Assembly: GCA_015060015.1 (NCBI GenBank)
Contig: SUZG01000002.1
Coordinates: 119,726 to 183,725, forward strand
Origin: Rikenellaceae bacterium
GTDB taxonomy: Bacteria; Bacteroidota; Bacteroidia; Bacteroidales; Rikenellaceae
Direction of reading: 5' to 3'
DNA: 64,000 bases
Shown here: positions 8,496-17,525 of the stretch, in pieces
How positions within the stretch are numbered: position 1 is the first letter of the stretch
Layout: every line of letters starts with the position of its first letter
The notes under the pieces: generated by a model
Database searches by the model: none
Seen by the model: the letters and a program-made list of their open reading frames with translations, nothing else
What the model was told of the DNA's origin: nothing
Translations under genes and position numbers: made by a program

Positions 8496-8567
8496 AGATA
8501 TTCTCTAATCTTTGTTTGAGAAAGCGTTAGTTAATCTACTTTATTTATCAATTAAACAGATATAGAA

Positions 8568-10721
8568 CTACTCGGTAAAATTGTATGGGTGCAAAATCTG
8601 TGCATCCTGATAAACCGGCGCATAGACGGCATAGGTTTCCCACGATTCTGAGGCAACATAACCATCATAACTAGAAGACGGAACATAAATAACGCCACAT
8701 CTGGTAGCATTATTTCTGGGCAACCATATCAATGTTTCATCAAATACTGCACCACCGAGTATAGGAGCAGTAGTTGGTTTACAATAGACCGTTGCAAGAT
8801 TCTCGTTACCATAAAAACACATATTTCCCATTTCTGCGACAGTTGAAGGGATTGTAATAGTATTGAGATTGCAGCCCGCAAATGCTAGCACGCCAATATA
8901 GTTCAAGCCCTCTGAGAGTACAAGCTCTGTCAAACTTACACAATTCATAGCCACAGACTCTTCAAGTCTCTTAACACCAGATGGAATAGTAAGCGATTTG
9001 AGAGATTGACACCAATTAAAAGCATTTTTACCTATCGTTGTAACGCTTTTCGGAATTGAAACACTCTTCAATGCAAAGCAATGAGAAAATGCAGAATTTC
9101 CAATCGTTGTTACGCCATCAGGAATTTTAACATCAAGCAGGCTTTCACAACTAAAAAACGCCTGCTCACCAATTACTTTAAGGCCCTTACCAAGCTTAAC
9201 TGCTGTCATATTTCTATTCTCACCTATAGCCAATTCGCCTAATTCAGTTACACTATTAGGAAGCGACAATGTTAAAAGTGCATCTCGTCCGCGAATAGCA
9301 GAATTAAGCGAGGTCAAATCTTGCTCAAATGTAATTACTCCGGCACCTGTCTCTTCGTCAAACGTATGCGACACTATCTTGGAGCCGAAGAAAGATTCTT
9401 CATACATAAAATACCCAATATGCTCTGTTGCCGTATACCAAATCTCATTGTTAGGTTGTGCGAGTTCTGTTGCTATAAGTGGAACGTACTCTGATTTGAT
9501 ATCGGTATTTCCGTCCGATATACCGAGTCGTGCACTAAACGTTGTAGTACCCTCAAAGAAATCCTCGCCAAGATTCTCTCCGCTAGCACGCACTGTAATC
9601 ACACCATTATTCACATCTCCAACACACTGCGTAACAGGGAGATCAATAAACTTAGTTGCACGAGTTACAGTGTTAACGGCTTGTATAGAAAGGATATCAT
9701 TCCAAGAATCTACAATTTCTTCAGTAGTATCCTTTGGAGAAATTTCAAAACTCATTTCAACATAGCTTGCCGTAATCACGCCTGATGCAGGTATGTAAAC
9801 CGGAGCTGCACCATCATTGAAATACGGCACAAAAGACACCGACTGTAAGCGGTTAAACAGATAGCTCGACACAAGTGGTAAAGTCAGTTCTGTACCATCA
9901 GCAAGCGTCAGATATAAGTTGTTATCATCTTGTCTTATATTTTTGAAGAACGAATCACCATTCTTTCCGTCTATACCATTTTGTCCGTCTTTGCCATTCT
10001 CGCCTGTGGCCTTTCCGAGCTGCTTCCACGAAGAGCCATTGTCGTAAGAGATATACCAATAACCCTCCTCAATCTTTAACTGCGGAGTGATACCGTCCTT
10101 GCCGTCTGCTCCGTTCTGGCCGTCCTTTCCGTCCTCGCCATCAGCACCGTTTTCGCCGGCAGGACCCTGTGGGCCTTGTGGGCCGGTTGCTCCGTCATTA
10201 CCGTTCTGACCGTCTTGGCCATCCTCACCGTCCTTTCCGTCAGTACCTACGGCCTTAATCTTGTTGCCGTCATCGTCCAGCAACCACTCGCCATTAAGTG
10301 TCCAATAATATACACCATTGAACAACTTCACACCGATAATCGGAGTAGAGCCGTCTTTGCCGTCGGCTCCGTTCTCGCCATTGATGCCATCTTTACCGTC
10401 TGCACCATCCTGGCCGTCCTTGCCATCCTCGCCGTGATAGATGGTGATAGTCTTGCCACTCTTGAAAGTGATTGTATAGCCAACCTCTTCGCCATTTCTG
10501 CTGATAGGAGCTACATTTGTGATGTAGTCATTCTGACTCAGGGCATTCACAAGCGTCTGCAACGATGAAATATTGGTATTCATCTGCGAACAAAGAATTT
10601 CGAGCTTAGACACTCGATCTTCGAGGTTATCAACACGACCCGTCAAAGCGGAGTCATCATAAGCCTCGCTACATCCTGCGGCAAATACCGCAGCGATGAT
10701 AAAATAAAATAATTTTTTCAT
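8568..10721 (-). CDS. Surface lipoprotein with collagen-like and BspA-type leucine-rich repeats
   Basis: A 717-residue predicted lipoprotein: signal peptide with lipobox AAG-C17, a coiled-coil-like heptad region (about 27-60), and three collagen-like Gly-X-Y blocks (about 97-124, 159-210 and 240-255) rich in GKDG/GQDG/GADG. Short globular segments containing YYWTLNGEWL- and YWYISYDNGSSW-type sequence separate the blocks. A beta-rich middle region follows, then BspA/LRR_5 repeats (about 455-650; SVSIPKSVTTIG, SLTIPSGVKRLE). The N-terminal layout resembles DUF4988-type proteins. It is probably exposed on the cell surface, and ligands are unknown. It has its own promoter, a ~270-nt structured leader and a terminator, and it separates argR from the arg operon. 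Confidence 0.85.
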   Translation of the reverse strand: MKKLFYFIIAAVFAAGCSEAYDDSALTGRVDNLEDRVSKLEILCSQMNTNISSLQTLVNALSQNDYITNVAPISRNGEEVGYTITFKSGKTITIYHGEDGKDGQDGADGKDGINGENGADGKDGSTPIIGVKLFNGVYYWTLNGEWLLDDDGNKIKAVGTDGKDGEDGQDGQNGNDGATGPQGPQGPAGENGADGEDGKDGQNGADGKDGITPQLKIEEGYWYISYDNGSSWKQLGKATGENGKDGQNGIDGKNGDSFFKNIRQDDNNLYLTLADGTELTLPLVSSYLFNRLQSVSFVPYFNDGAAPVYIPASGVITASYVEMSFEISPKDTTEEIVDSWNDILSIQAVNTVTRATKFIDLPVTQCVGDVNNGVITVRASGENLGEDFFEGTTTFSARLGISDGNTDIKSEYVPLIATELAQPNNEIWYTATEHIGYFMYEESFFGSKIVSHTFDEETGAGVITFEQDLTSLNSAIRGRDALLTLSLPNSVTELGELAIGENRNMTAVKLGKGLKVIGEQAFFSCESLLDVKIPDGVTTIGNSAFSHCFALKSVSIPKSVTTIGKNAFNWCQSLKSLTIPSGVKRLEESVAMNCVSLTELVLSEGLNYIGVLAFAGCNLNTITIPSTVAEMGNMCFYGNENLATVYCKPTTAPILGGAVFDETLIWLPRNNATRCGVIYVPSSSYDGYVASESWETYAVYAPVYQDAQILHPYNFTE

Positions 10722-10992
10722 AGTAATTATAATTTAGTATAATGTTTGCACAAATCAAATTACTATCCGCACCTCAATAGTGGATTATAAAAAAACAAGA
10801 AAGCGTGGTGCTGAAAACTTATTTTAGTTAAACGGGTCGTAGGATAACCTTACAGATAAAATAAGCAACAGCCCCACGCCATACCATAATAGGTACGACG
10901 CAAGATGATGTCCGCTTACTCTCTCTGTTTGGTCGAATTTCCTACGTTCGTCTAACGAGAATAAACTTACACTTTCCGCGTAAAATTAATAT
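10722..10992 (-). ncRNA. Structured mRNA leader A (shared with the lipoprotein leader at 63 kb)
   Basis: The leader between the promoter at 11000-11031 and the start codon at 10721 is about 270 nt. Read on the minus strand, it shares ordered blocks with the leader at 63181-63445: CGACCAAA (10928-10935), ATGGCGTGGG (10873-10882), a CGACCC-type block after the outer stem, and CCACGCTTTCTT (10797-10808). Nested stems are visible: CGTAGGA/TCCTACG (10940-10946 with 10838-10844), GTAAGC/GCTTAT (10914-10919 with 10861-10866), and a 10-bp inner hairpin (10892-10901 with 10876-10885, some G-U). The downstream CCACGC can pair instead with GCGTGG of the inner hairpin. A short frame starting at ATGGCG (10 codons) exists, but all frames look alike because the bases are conserved. 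Confidence 0.55.
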
Positions 10993-10999
10993 GTTGCTA

Positions 11000-11031
11000 C
11001 AAAGTTAGCAAACTGAAATGGAAAATGCAAA
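11000..11031 (-). promoter_or_regulatory. Promoter of the BspA-like lipoprotein gene
   Basis: On the minus strand, TTTG (11028-11031), a 20-bp spacer and TAACTTTG (11000-11007) make a full Bacteroidota housekeeping promoter. Transcription should begin near 10993, about 270 nt before the start codon. Confidence 0.75.
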
Positions 11032-11184
11032 CACCTAGAAAATCAGGGCCGTTGCCAAATGTTTTTCAGCACAAATATCAGCAAAACAATTAAATTTCGC
11101 AATAGTGGCTTGTATTGACTAAAAAGTCAATAATTTGTATATTGGAGTGAAATTTTTACGGGCAATTATTTGCAAAAGCAAAAA

Positions 11185-11205
11185 ATATGCGTTATTTTCG
11201 CATAA
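11185..11205. promoter_or_regulatory. Candidate ArgR operator upstream of argR
   Basis: The palindrome ATATGC-N9-GCATAA lies 27 bp before the argR start codon. It matches the spacing and half-sites of the palindrome at the arginine operon (8375-8395), as expected if ArgR regulates both. No clear TAnnTTTG promoter box was found near it. The rest of the 10722-11231 gap is the divergent lipoprotein promoter and leader plus AT-rich sequence. Confidence 0.5.
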
Positions 11206-11231
11206 ATATGTTAAACAGCCCAAATTAGATT

Positions 11232-11705
11232 ATGAGTATGAACCAGAAAGCCCAGCGTTTTGCGACGATAAGAAAGATTATCCGCAACGAGGCTATAAGC
11301 TCGCAGGATGAGCTTATAGCACGCCTCAACGAGTGCGGAATAGAGATTACGCAGAGTACTCTGTCGCGTGATTTGAAGTTTATGAACGTGGCGAAAGTGC
11401 CACACAAGAACAAAGGCTATATCTACGTATTGCCCAACACCGCCCACCACGAGATTGATGTGTCGTCGAACATCTCGGACAACATCATCGGTCTTACATT
11501 CTCCGGCAACCTCGGTGTAATGAAGACGAAATCGGGTTACGCAAGTGCGATATCGGTACCCATCGACAATCTCGAATGTCCGGCTATTATGGGTACAATC
11601 GCCGGCGACAACACGATATTGATAATTCTGCGTGAGGATGCCAACCACAATCAGGTGATAGACTCCCTGACGCGGATATTCCCGATGTTGAGCAACATAC
11701 TATAA
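11232..11705 (+). CDS. argR: Arginine repressor ArgR
   Basis: A 157-residue arginine-responsive regulator. The N-terminal winged helix-turn-helix contains the family motif TQSTLSRDLKFM (DNA recognition). The C-terminal hexamerisation/arginine-binding domain has GTIAGDNTILII with the conserved Gly-Asp pair. It probably represses the arginine operon and itself when arginine is plentiful. A second ATG two codons in (11238) is an equally possible start. Unlike the colinear arrangement known in Bacteroides, it points away from the arginine operon and a 2.2-kb lipoprotein gene lies between. It ends at a strong terminator. Confidence 0.93.
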   Translation: MSMNQKAQRFATIRKIIRNEAISSQDELIARLNECGIEITQSTLSRDLKFMNVAKVPHKNKGYIYVLPNTAHHEIDVSSNISDNIIGLTFSGNLGVMKTKSGYASAISVPIDNLECPAIMGTIAGDNTILIILREDANHNQVIDSLTRIFPMLSNIL

Positions 11706-11706
11706 G

Positions 11707-11731
11707 AAAAGCGGTCTTTCGGACCGCTTTT
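11707..11731. terminator. Terminator between argR and the FtsB-like gene
   Basis: Inverted repeat AAAAGCGGTC / GACCGCTTTT with a 5-nt loop and T tracts on both strands, between the convergent ends of argR (+) and the FtsB-like gene (-). It should work in both directions. Confidence 0.9.
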
Positions 11732-12004
11732 TTACTCTACAATGTATATATACTCGTCAGGCCGTTGCATATGATACCTCTCGCGGGCATACTGCTCCAG
11801 ATACTCATCATATTTGAGATTTTCGAACATTGTGCTATCCTCACGAATGCGATTCAGGTAGTGGTCACGCTGCTCCTCCAATCGCGAGATGCGGCGTTCG
11901 GTCTTGAAGAAGGTCACAAGGTTTCGCATAGTGAGCACGGCCGTATAGATAAAGATAACAGCCGTAACACCAAACCATATTTTACTACTCCACTTACCCT
12001 TCAC
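11732..12004 (-). CDS. FtsB/DivIC-type septum formation initiator
   Basis: A 90-residue bitopic membrane protein: a short cytoplasmic N terminus, one membrane span (about residues 9-27) and a coiled coil (about 35-60, KTERRISRLEEQRDHYLNRI), followed by a short conserved tail with ARERYHM. This is the plan of FtsB/DivIC proteins, which bridge early and late division proteins together with FtsL and FtsQ. It is 11 bp downstream of queE. The assignment rests on architecture and the tail motif. Confidence 0.75.
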   Translation of the reverse strand: MKGKWSSKIWFGVTAVIFIYTAVLTMRNLVTFFKTERRISRLEEQRDHYLNRIREDSTMFENLKYDEYLEQYARERYHMQRPDEYIYIVE

Positions 12005-12015
12005 GACTTTCGCTA

Positions 12016-12648
12016 TTAAGGAATTTTCATAAATTTATGCGTCTGCACCGAGATACTCCACTTGGGATGCTGCTTGGCATACTCCACAATCTCGGGCATA
12101 ATCTTGTCGAACACACTCCACTCCGGTTGCAGATAGAGGCGGCAATAACGTCCCACGCGTGCTGCATTCTCCTCGGCCCACGCAAAATCATCCTCCGTCT
12201 GGATGATGACCTTCAACTCGTGAGCACGACCGAAAGCCTCAGCGAGAGGTGGCATCTGACGCTTCGGCGAGAGGCACACCCAATCAAATTCGCCACTGAA
12301 CGGATGCGTGCCCGATGTTTCAAGAAATATCTCCAAGCCCCTCTCTCGCAGCCTGCCGGTCAGCTCTGCCAGCGGATACAACAGCGGCTCGCCACCCGTG
12401 ATGACGATGGCCTGTGCCGCACACTGCGAGGCACGTTCCACCACCACATCCACATCGGTAGGAGGAAAAATTCTCGGATTCCAAGTATATTTGGCATCGC
12501 ACCAGCGACAACCGACATCACAGCCACCCAAGCGGATGAAGTATGCCGGCTTGCCCGTATGGAAGCCCTCGCCCTGAATGGTGTAGAAATCCTCGACCAA
12601 CGGGAGTTTGCGACCGCCTTCCAGCAACTCGTTATTCGTCGATGACAT
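12016..12648 (-). CDS. queE: 7-carboxy-7-deazaguanine synthase
   Basis: A 210-residue radical SAM enzyme that contracts carboxytetrahydropterin to 7-carboxy-7-deazaguanine for queuosine synthesis. It begins with the substrate-binding FYTIQGEGFHTGKPA and has the cluster motif C43-x3-C47-x2-C50 in GGCDVGCRWCD, followed by the GGEPLL motif. Its start codon overlaps the end of hpt by 17 bp, so the two are translationally coupled. No other queuosine genes are in the window. Confidence 0.92.
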   Translation of the reverse strand: MSSTNNELLEGGRKLPLVEDFYTIQGEGFHTGKPAYFIRLGGCDVGCRWCDAKYTWNPRIFPPTDVDVVVERASQCAAQAIVITGGEPLLYPLAELTGRLRERGLEIFLETSGTHPFSGEFDWVCLSPKRQMPPLAEAFGRAHELKVIIQTEDDFAWAEENAARVGRYCRLYLQPEWSVFDKIMPEIVEYAKQHPKWSISVQTHKFMKIP

Positions 12649-13171
12649 ATATATCCTTCAAATTGCGACCTAACTGATTATAATCCAAGCCGTAGCCTAC
12701 GATAAACTCGTTGCCGATGCTGAACACCTTATAATCAATAGGATAGTCATAGAGGAACTTCTCTGGCTTGAAGAAGAGTGTGCAGATAGCAATGCTTGCA
12801 GGCTTCTTATCTCGCAAATAGGCGAGCAGATGGTTCATACTATGGCCCGTCTCAACAATATCCTCAACAATAATGATATCCTGACCCTCGATATCGAAAT
12901 CAACGCCCAGCTCCTGCTTAACCACACCGGTAGATTGCGTACCCTCGTAAGACGAGAGCTTTACAAAAGCAAGACGATTATCGAAGTTAATCTTACGCAC
13001 TAAGTCACTCAAAAAGAGGAATGAACCACTCAACACACCCAAAAAGACCGGAGTCTTGCCCTGATAGCGGGCATCCAGTTCCCTGGCAACATTCTCGATG
13101 GCCTTATCAATGTCATTGGCAGGAATCATTACCTTAAATGTTTTATCCTGCAATTTTACCTTATCTGACAT
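12632..13171 (-). CDS. hpt: Hypoxanthine phosphoribosyltransferase
   Basis: A 179-residue type I phosphoribosyltransferase that salvages hypoxanthine (and often guanine) to IMP/GMP. The PRPP-binding motif IIVEDIVETGHSM is at about residues 100-112, and VLSGSFLFLSDLVR near residue 46 is the PPi loop. The length is standard. It heads a two-gene unit with queE. The pairing of a purine salvage gene with a deazapurine gene is a simple neighbour relation, with no shared pathway known. Confidence 0.92.
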   Translation of the reverse strand: MSDKVKLQDKTFKVMIPANDIDKAIENVARELDARYQGKTPVFLGVLSGSFLFLSDLVRKINFDNRLAFVKLSSYEGTQSTGVVKQELGVDFDIEGQDIIIVEDIVETGHSMNHLLAYLRDKKPASIAICTLFFKPEKFLYDYPIDYKVFSIGNEFIVGYGLDYNQLGRNLKDIYVIDE

Positions 13172-13207
13172 ATATGTTTAGATATTTGTAATGCTTTGGA
13201 ATATATA

Positions 13208-13240
13208 TTTTCAAACAAGCGGGTCACTTCAACCCGCTTG
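13208..13240 (-). terminator. Terminator of the transketolase gene
   Basis: The inverted repeat CAAGCGGGT / ACCCGCTTG (13216-13224 with 13232-13240) with a 7-nt loop directly follows the transketolase stop codon on the minus strand and runs into an AT-rich tail with TTTG. Confidence 0.75.
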
Positions 13241-13249
13241 CGTTACATA

Positions 13250-15280
13250 TTACTTATTAATCAAGGCTTTTACCTCCTCATAGACCGTCTGTCCGTTGTA
13301 ACCGAACTTCTCGTCAAGCACCTTGAACGGAGCCGAGTAACCGAAGTGGTCGCATCCGTGAATAACGCCATTATCACCCACCAGACCTCGCAGGTTGGTA
13401 GAGAGGCCAGATGTCATACCATAACGCACAACGCCCTGCGGCAAGACGCTATCCTGATATGACTTGGGCTGGTCGCGGAACAGACCCTCACTCGGAACGC
13501 TGACAACGCGAACCGCTACGCCCTCCTTCTTCAACATCTCGGCACCCTCGATAAGGGTCGAGACCTCCGAACCCGAAGCGAGCATAACAACATCGGCCTT
13601 GGCTGCATCCATAACGATATATGCTCCCTTCACAGCCTGCTTTGCCTCCTCACGACGAGAACAGCTCAATGCCGGGAGGCTCTTGATATTCTGACGCGAC
13701 AGAATCAACGCTACGGGACGCTTCTCCGTCATAGCATACTGCCAAGCTACGGCAGTCTCCTCGGCATCGGCAGGACGCAGAACAACCATAGAACGTTCGC
13801 CCTGATGATTATGCAGGTGCTCCATCAAACGAATCTGTGTCTCATGCTCGATAGGCTGATGTGTAGGTCCATCCTCGCCTACGCGGAATGAGTCGTGTGA
13901 CCATATATAGATGACCTTCAATCGCATCAGTGCCGACATACGGATAGCCGGCTTCATATAGTCAGAGAAGACGAAGAATGTACCACACGCCGGAATAACA
14001 CCACCGTGCAGAGCCATACCGTTCATCACACAAGCCATAGTCAGCTCGGCAACGCCCGCCTGGAAGAACTGACCCGAAAAGTCGCCCTTCGTGAAGGCCT
14101 TGGTCTTTTTCAGGAAGCCGTCGGTCTTGTCCGAATTGCTCAAATCGGCCGAAGCGACAATCATATTCTCTACCGACTCGGCATATACACCCAGCATCGT
14201 CGCTGATGCTGCACGGGTAGCCGTATCGGGCTTTATGTCAATCTTATGGTAATCAATCTCGGGAATCTCACCAGAGAGGAACTGGTTGAGTTTGCGAGAG
14301 AGTTCGCGATTCTCCGCTCTCCACTCTGTCTCTACCTTCTTACGTTCTGCAATCCACGCCTTCAACTCGATACGACGAGCCTCATAGATATCCTTCGCCT
14401 CGGCAAAGACCTTGAAAGGCTCTTCGGCATCACCACCCAAGTTGCGTACCGTAGCTGCCAAATCGGCACCGGCACCCGACAAAGGCTGTCCGTGAGTAGA
14501 GACCTTACCCTCAAAACTCTCGCCATCGGCACCCATAGCACCTTTGGCCATGATAGAGTGACCGATGATAAGCGTTGGTTTCTCGGTCTGTGCATTGGCC
14601 TGCAACAGAGCCTCACGCAACTGCTCAACATCATTTCCATCAGCCTCAACAACAAACCATCCCCACGCACGATACTTTGCAGCAACATCCTCGGTATCAA
14701 TCTCATCTACCTTGGTAGAGAGCTGCACATTATTGGCGTCATAGTACATAATGAAGTTCGACAGACCGAGGTGACCGGCGATACGGCCTACGCCCTGCGA
14801 AATCTCCTCCTGAACAGCTCCATCAGAGATAAAGGCATAGGTCTTATGAGCCATCCACTCGCCAAAGCGTGCAACCATAAATCTCTCGGCAATAGCAGCA
14901 CCCAAAGCCATTGCGTGTCCCTGACCCAACGGACCAGAGGTATTCTCCACACCGTGCATAACATCTGCCTCGGGGTGTCCCGGAGTGATGCTGCCCCACT
15001 GACGGAAGCTCTTCAAATCGTCCATCGTATAGTAGCCCGACAACATCAGCACCGAATACAGCATCGGCGACATATGTCCCGGGTCAAGAAACAGACGATC
15101 ACGGAACGGATATGCCGGATTCTCGGGATCATAACGCAAAAACTCCGTATAGAGCAGATTAATGAAATCGGCACCGCCCATAGCACCGCCCGGATGACCT
15201 GACTTGGCTTTTTCGACCATAGCCGCAGCCAAGATACGGATATTATCGGCTGCCTTGTTGAGTTTTGAATTAGCGAACAT
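13250..15280 (-). CDS. tkt: Transketolase
   Basis: A 676-residue full-length thiamine-diphosphate transketolase of the pentose phosphate pathway, moving two-carbon units between sugar phosphates. The N-terminal KSGHPGGAMG motif, the GQGHAMALGAA motif and SDGAVQEE (Mg-ThDP region) are in the first third; the pyrimidine-binding and C-terminal domains follow with HDSFRVGEDGPTHQP. I start at the ATG at 15280 (MFANSKLNKAADNI), because the 12 codons before it are not family-like. A -7-like TACATTTG lies on the minus strand at 15346-15353. It is monocistronic, between clpX and hpt. Confidence 0.95.
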   Translation of the reverse strand: MFANSKLNKAADNIRILAAAMVEKAKSGHPGGAMGGADFINLLYTEFLRYDPENPAYPFRDRLFLDPGHMSPMLYSVLMLSGYYTMDDLKSFRQWGSITPGHPEADVMHGVENTSGPLGQGHAMALGAAIAERFMVARFGEWMAHKTYAFISDGAVQEEISQGVGRIAGHLGLSNFIMYYDANNVQLSTKVDEIDTEDVAAKYRAWGWFVVEADGNDVEQLREALLQANAQTEKPTLIIGHSIMAKGAMGADGESFEGKVSTHGQPLSGAGADLAATVRNLGGDAEEPFKVFAEAKDIYEARRIELKAWIAERKKVETEWRAENRELSRKLNQFLSGEIPEIDYHKIDIKPDTATRAASATMLGVYAESVENMIVASADLSNSDKTDGFLKKTKAFTKGDFSGQFFQAGVAELTMACVMNGMALHGGVIPACGTFFVFSDYMKPAIRMSALMRLKVIYIWSHDSFRVGEDGPTHQPIEHETQIRLMEHLHNHQGERSMVVLRPADAEETAVAWQYAMTEKRPVALILSRQNIKSLPALSCSRREEAKQAVKGAYIVMDAAKADVVMLASGSEVSTLIEGAEMLKKEGVAVRVVSVPSEGLFRDQPKSYQDSVLPQGVVRYGMTSGLSTNLRGLVGDNGVIHGCDHFGYSAPFKVLDEKFGYNGQTVYEEVKALINK

Positions 15281-15435
15281 ATCTATATTGTTGTTGATTA
15301 CTGACTTACCCAGCAATAAGGGTGGTTGCCACCTATCTTATTATACAAATGTATAAAAAATTTCGACTATAACACCATTTTTGCATAAAAAAATTGCGGT
15401 TCATAGCACTTTCTGCTACAAACCGCAACCAATCA

Positions 15436-16713
15436 TCAGATAGCCTCTCGCAAAGCCAGGAAATTTCCACCCTCAATTCGCTTTTTGGCGTAGTCCAGAG
15501 TCAGCGTGAATTGCTGCTCGCCCGACGAAGGCACATCATACATAGCATCCATCATTATAGCCTCACAGATGGAACGCAGACCTCTCGCACCCAGCTTATA
15601 TTCGTCGGCCTTCGCCACGATATAATCCAGCACATCCTCCTCAATGGTCAGCTTTACGCCATCCATCGCAAAGAGCTGCTCATACTGTTTGACGATAGCA
15701 TTCTTCGGCTCGGTGAGTATCGAACGCAGAGCCTCGTTGCTCAATGGCTGCATATATGTCAGCACCGGCAGACGGCCCACAAGCTCGGGAATAAGACCAA
15801 ACGATTTCAAGTCCTGCGGCATAATATACTTCATCAGATTATCCCTATCCACCTGCGACGAGAGCTGTACGCCATAACCGATGGCACGCGTATTGAGTCG
15901 CTGTGCAATCTTCTTCTCTATGCCGTCAAACGCACCACCGCAGATAAACAGGATATCTTTGGTATTGACCTGAATAAACTTCTGGTCGGGGTGCTTGCGG
16001 CCTCCCTGTGGCGGCACATTCACCGTTGTACCCTCCAGAATCTTCAACAGAGCCTGCTGCACACCCTCGCCCGACACATCGCGTGTGATGCTTGGGTTAT
16101 CACTCTTACGGGCAATCTTATCAATCTCGTCGATAAAGACTATGCCTCTCTCGGCAGCCTTCACATCATAGTCGGCAACCTGCAAGAGTCGTGACAGGAT
16201 GCTCTCCACATCCTCGCCTACATATCCGGCCTCGGTCAAGACCGTTGCATCGACAATAGTGAACGGAACATTCAACACGCGGGCGATAGTTCGTGCCATC
16301 AGGGTCTTACCCGTACCCGTAGGGCCTACAAGCACGATGTTTGACTTATCAATCTCCACATCGCCCTGTTTACCCTGCTGGCGGCTCAACAGACGCTTGT
16401 AGTGGTTATACACCGCCACCGACATATAACGCTTGGCATCGTCCTGACCGATGACATACTCATCCAGCACAGCCTTTATCTGCTGTGGTTTGAGCAGCTC
16501 GCCCATCTCAAACTTGGCTCCCTGTTTCGTCTTGCGACTATCGGCCGTCAGCTCACTCTCGACAAGCAGTTGATAGCCTCTCTCGACGCAGACATTGCAG
16601 ATATTTGCCCCATCAACGCCCTGAAACATCAACGCCACATCCTGACGCTTGGCCCCGCAAAAAGCACAGCAATCTTCGCCACTACGGTTTGTTCCCTTAT
16701 GTTTTTGTGCCAT
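15436..16713 (-). CDS. clpX: ClpX, unfoldase subunit of ClpXP
   Basis: A 425-residue AAA+ ATPase that recognises and unfolds substrates for ClpP. The N-terminal zinc-binding domain has C16/C19 and C39/C42, preceded by a variable basic leader. Walker A GPTGTGKT is at residues 130-137, the pore motif GYVG follows, and Walker B FIDEIDKI comes next. The C-terminal sensor-2 region contains [10 protein letters not shown]. It lies 2 bp after clpP and downstream of trigger factor, the classic tig-clpP-clpX order. Confidence 0.97.
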   Translation of the reverse strand: MAQKHKGTNRSGEDCCAFCGAKRQDVALMFQGVDGANICNVCVERGYQLLVESELTADSRKTKQGAKFEMGELLKPQQIKAVLDEYVIGQDDAKRYMSVAVYNHYKRLLSRQQGKQGDVEIDKSNIVLVGPTGTGKTLMARTIARVLNVPFTIVDATVLTEAGYVGEDVESILSRLLQVADYDVKAAERGIVFIDEIDKIARKSDNPSITRDVSGEGVQQALLKILEGTTVNVPPQGGRKHPDQKFIQVNTKDILFICGGAFDGIEKKIAQRLNTRAIGYGVQLSSQVDRDNLMKYIMPQDLKSFGLIPELVGRLPVLTYMQPLSNEALRSILTEPKNAIVKQYEQLFAMDGVKLTIEEDVLDYIVAKADEYKLGARGLRSICEAIMMDAMYDVPSSGEQQFTLTLDYAKKRIEGGNFLALREAI

Positions 16714-16715
16714 AA

Positions 16716-17384
16716 TTATCTCTTTCGCTTACCTAAAACCTGGTCAATAAGGCCATACTCCTTTGCCTCGGCGGCACTCATCCAATAGTCGCGGTCGGCG
16801 TCCTGTGCAATCTTATCCAACGCCACACCGGAGTGCTGCGAGAGAATCTCGTACAGCTCCTGCTTGGTCTTCAAAATCTCACGAGCCGTAATCTCGATAT
16901 CGGAAGCCTGACCCTGCACGCCACCGAGTGGCTGATGAATCATCACGCGAGAGTGAGGCAGTGCAGCACGCTTACCCTCGGCTCCGGCAGTGAGCAGCAC
17001 AGCACCCATAGAGGCCGCCAGACCTGTGCAGATGGTTGCCACATCACACGAGATGAGCTGCATAGTGTCGTAGATACCCAAACCGGCCGACACAGAGCCA
17101 CCAGGGGAGTTGATATAAATCTGCACATCCTTCGCAGGGTCCACCGATTCCAGGAAGAGCAACTGTGCCTGAATAATATTGGCTGCGTCGTCATAGATAG
17201 GTGCCCCCAAGAAGATGATACGATCCATCATCAAACGTGAAAAGACATCCATTGCTGCCACATTCATCTGTCGCTCCTCGATGATTGTTGGCGACACATA
17301 CGATGCCTGCAACGACTGGAAGTCGTGCAGACGCTGGCTGCTTATACCGCAATATCCGCGGGCATATTTTTCAAATTCACTCAT
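16716..17384 (-). CDS. clpP: ClpP protease subunit
   Basis: A 222-residue serine protease of the ClpP tetradecamer. The catalytic triad is S125 (GLAASMGAV), H150 (MIHQPLGG) and D199 (DRDYWMSA), with exactly the 25- and 49-residue spacings of E. coli ClpP. The N terminus is about 25 residues longer than E. coli ClpP and may include a processed propeptide. Tight spacing to clpX implies cotranscription. A hairpin lies between tig and clpP. Confidence 0.97.
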   Translation of the reverse strand: MSEFEKYARGYCGISSQRLHDFQSLQASYVSPTIIEERQMNVAAMDVFSRLMMDRIIFLGAPIYDDAANIIQAQLLFLESVDPAKDVQIYINSPGGSVSAGLGIYDTMQLISCDVATICTGLAASMGAVLLTAGAEGKRAALPHSRVMIHQPLGGVQGQASDIEITAREILKTKQELYEILSQHSGVALDKIAQDADRDYWMSAAEAKEYGLIDQVLGKRKR

Positions 17385-17410
17385 AATCTATCGTCTGTTT
17401 ATCAAATCAA

Positions 17411-17447
17411 AATTGGACTCTGCAAACTTTACGCCCAGAGTCCAATT
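17411..17447 (-). terminator. Hairpin between tig and clpP
   Basis: A perfect 12-bp inverted repeat (AATTGGACTCTG with CAGAGTCCAATT) and 13-nt loop, followed on the minus strand by TTTTGATTTG. It lies about 80 bp after the tig stop codon and 27 bp before clpP. It could be a partial terminator or attenuator setting the tig:clpPX ratio. Confidence 0.6.
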
Positions 17448-17525
17448 CGATAATATTATTACACTTTTCCGACCGTACGATGCAGCACTTACAACACCAC
17501 ATCGCGGAGGGATATGTTCAACCAA

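Noticed and set aside
9957..10433. Regularly repeated short DNA units, first considered as a CRISPR or tandem-repeat array
   Set aside because: The periodicity is that of Gly-X-Y codons inside an intact coding frame; there are no spacers.
14246..15202. 318-codon open frame on the plus strand
   Set aside because: Antisense to transketolase, composition of a shadow frame, no promoter or motif.
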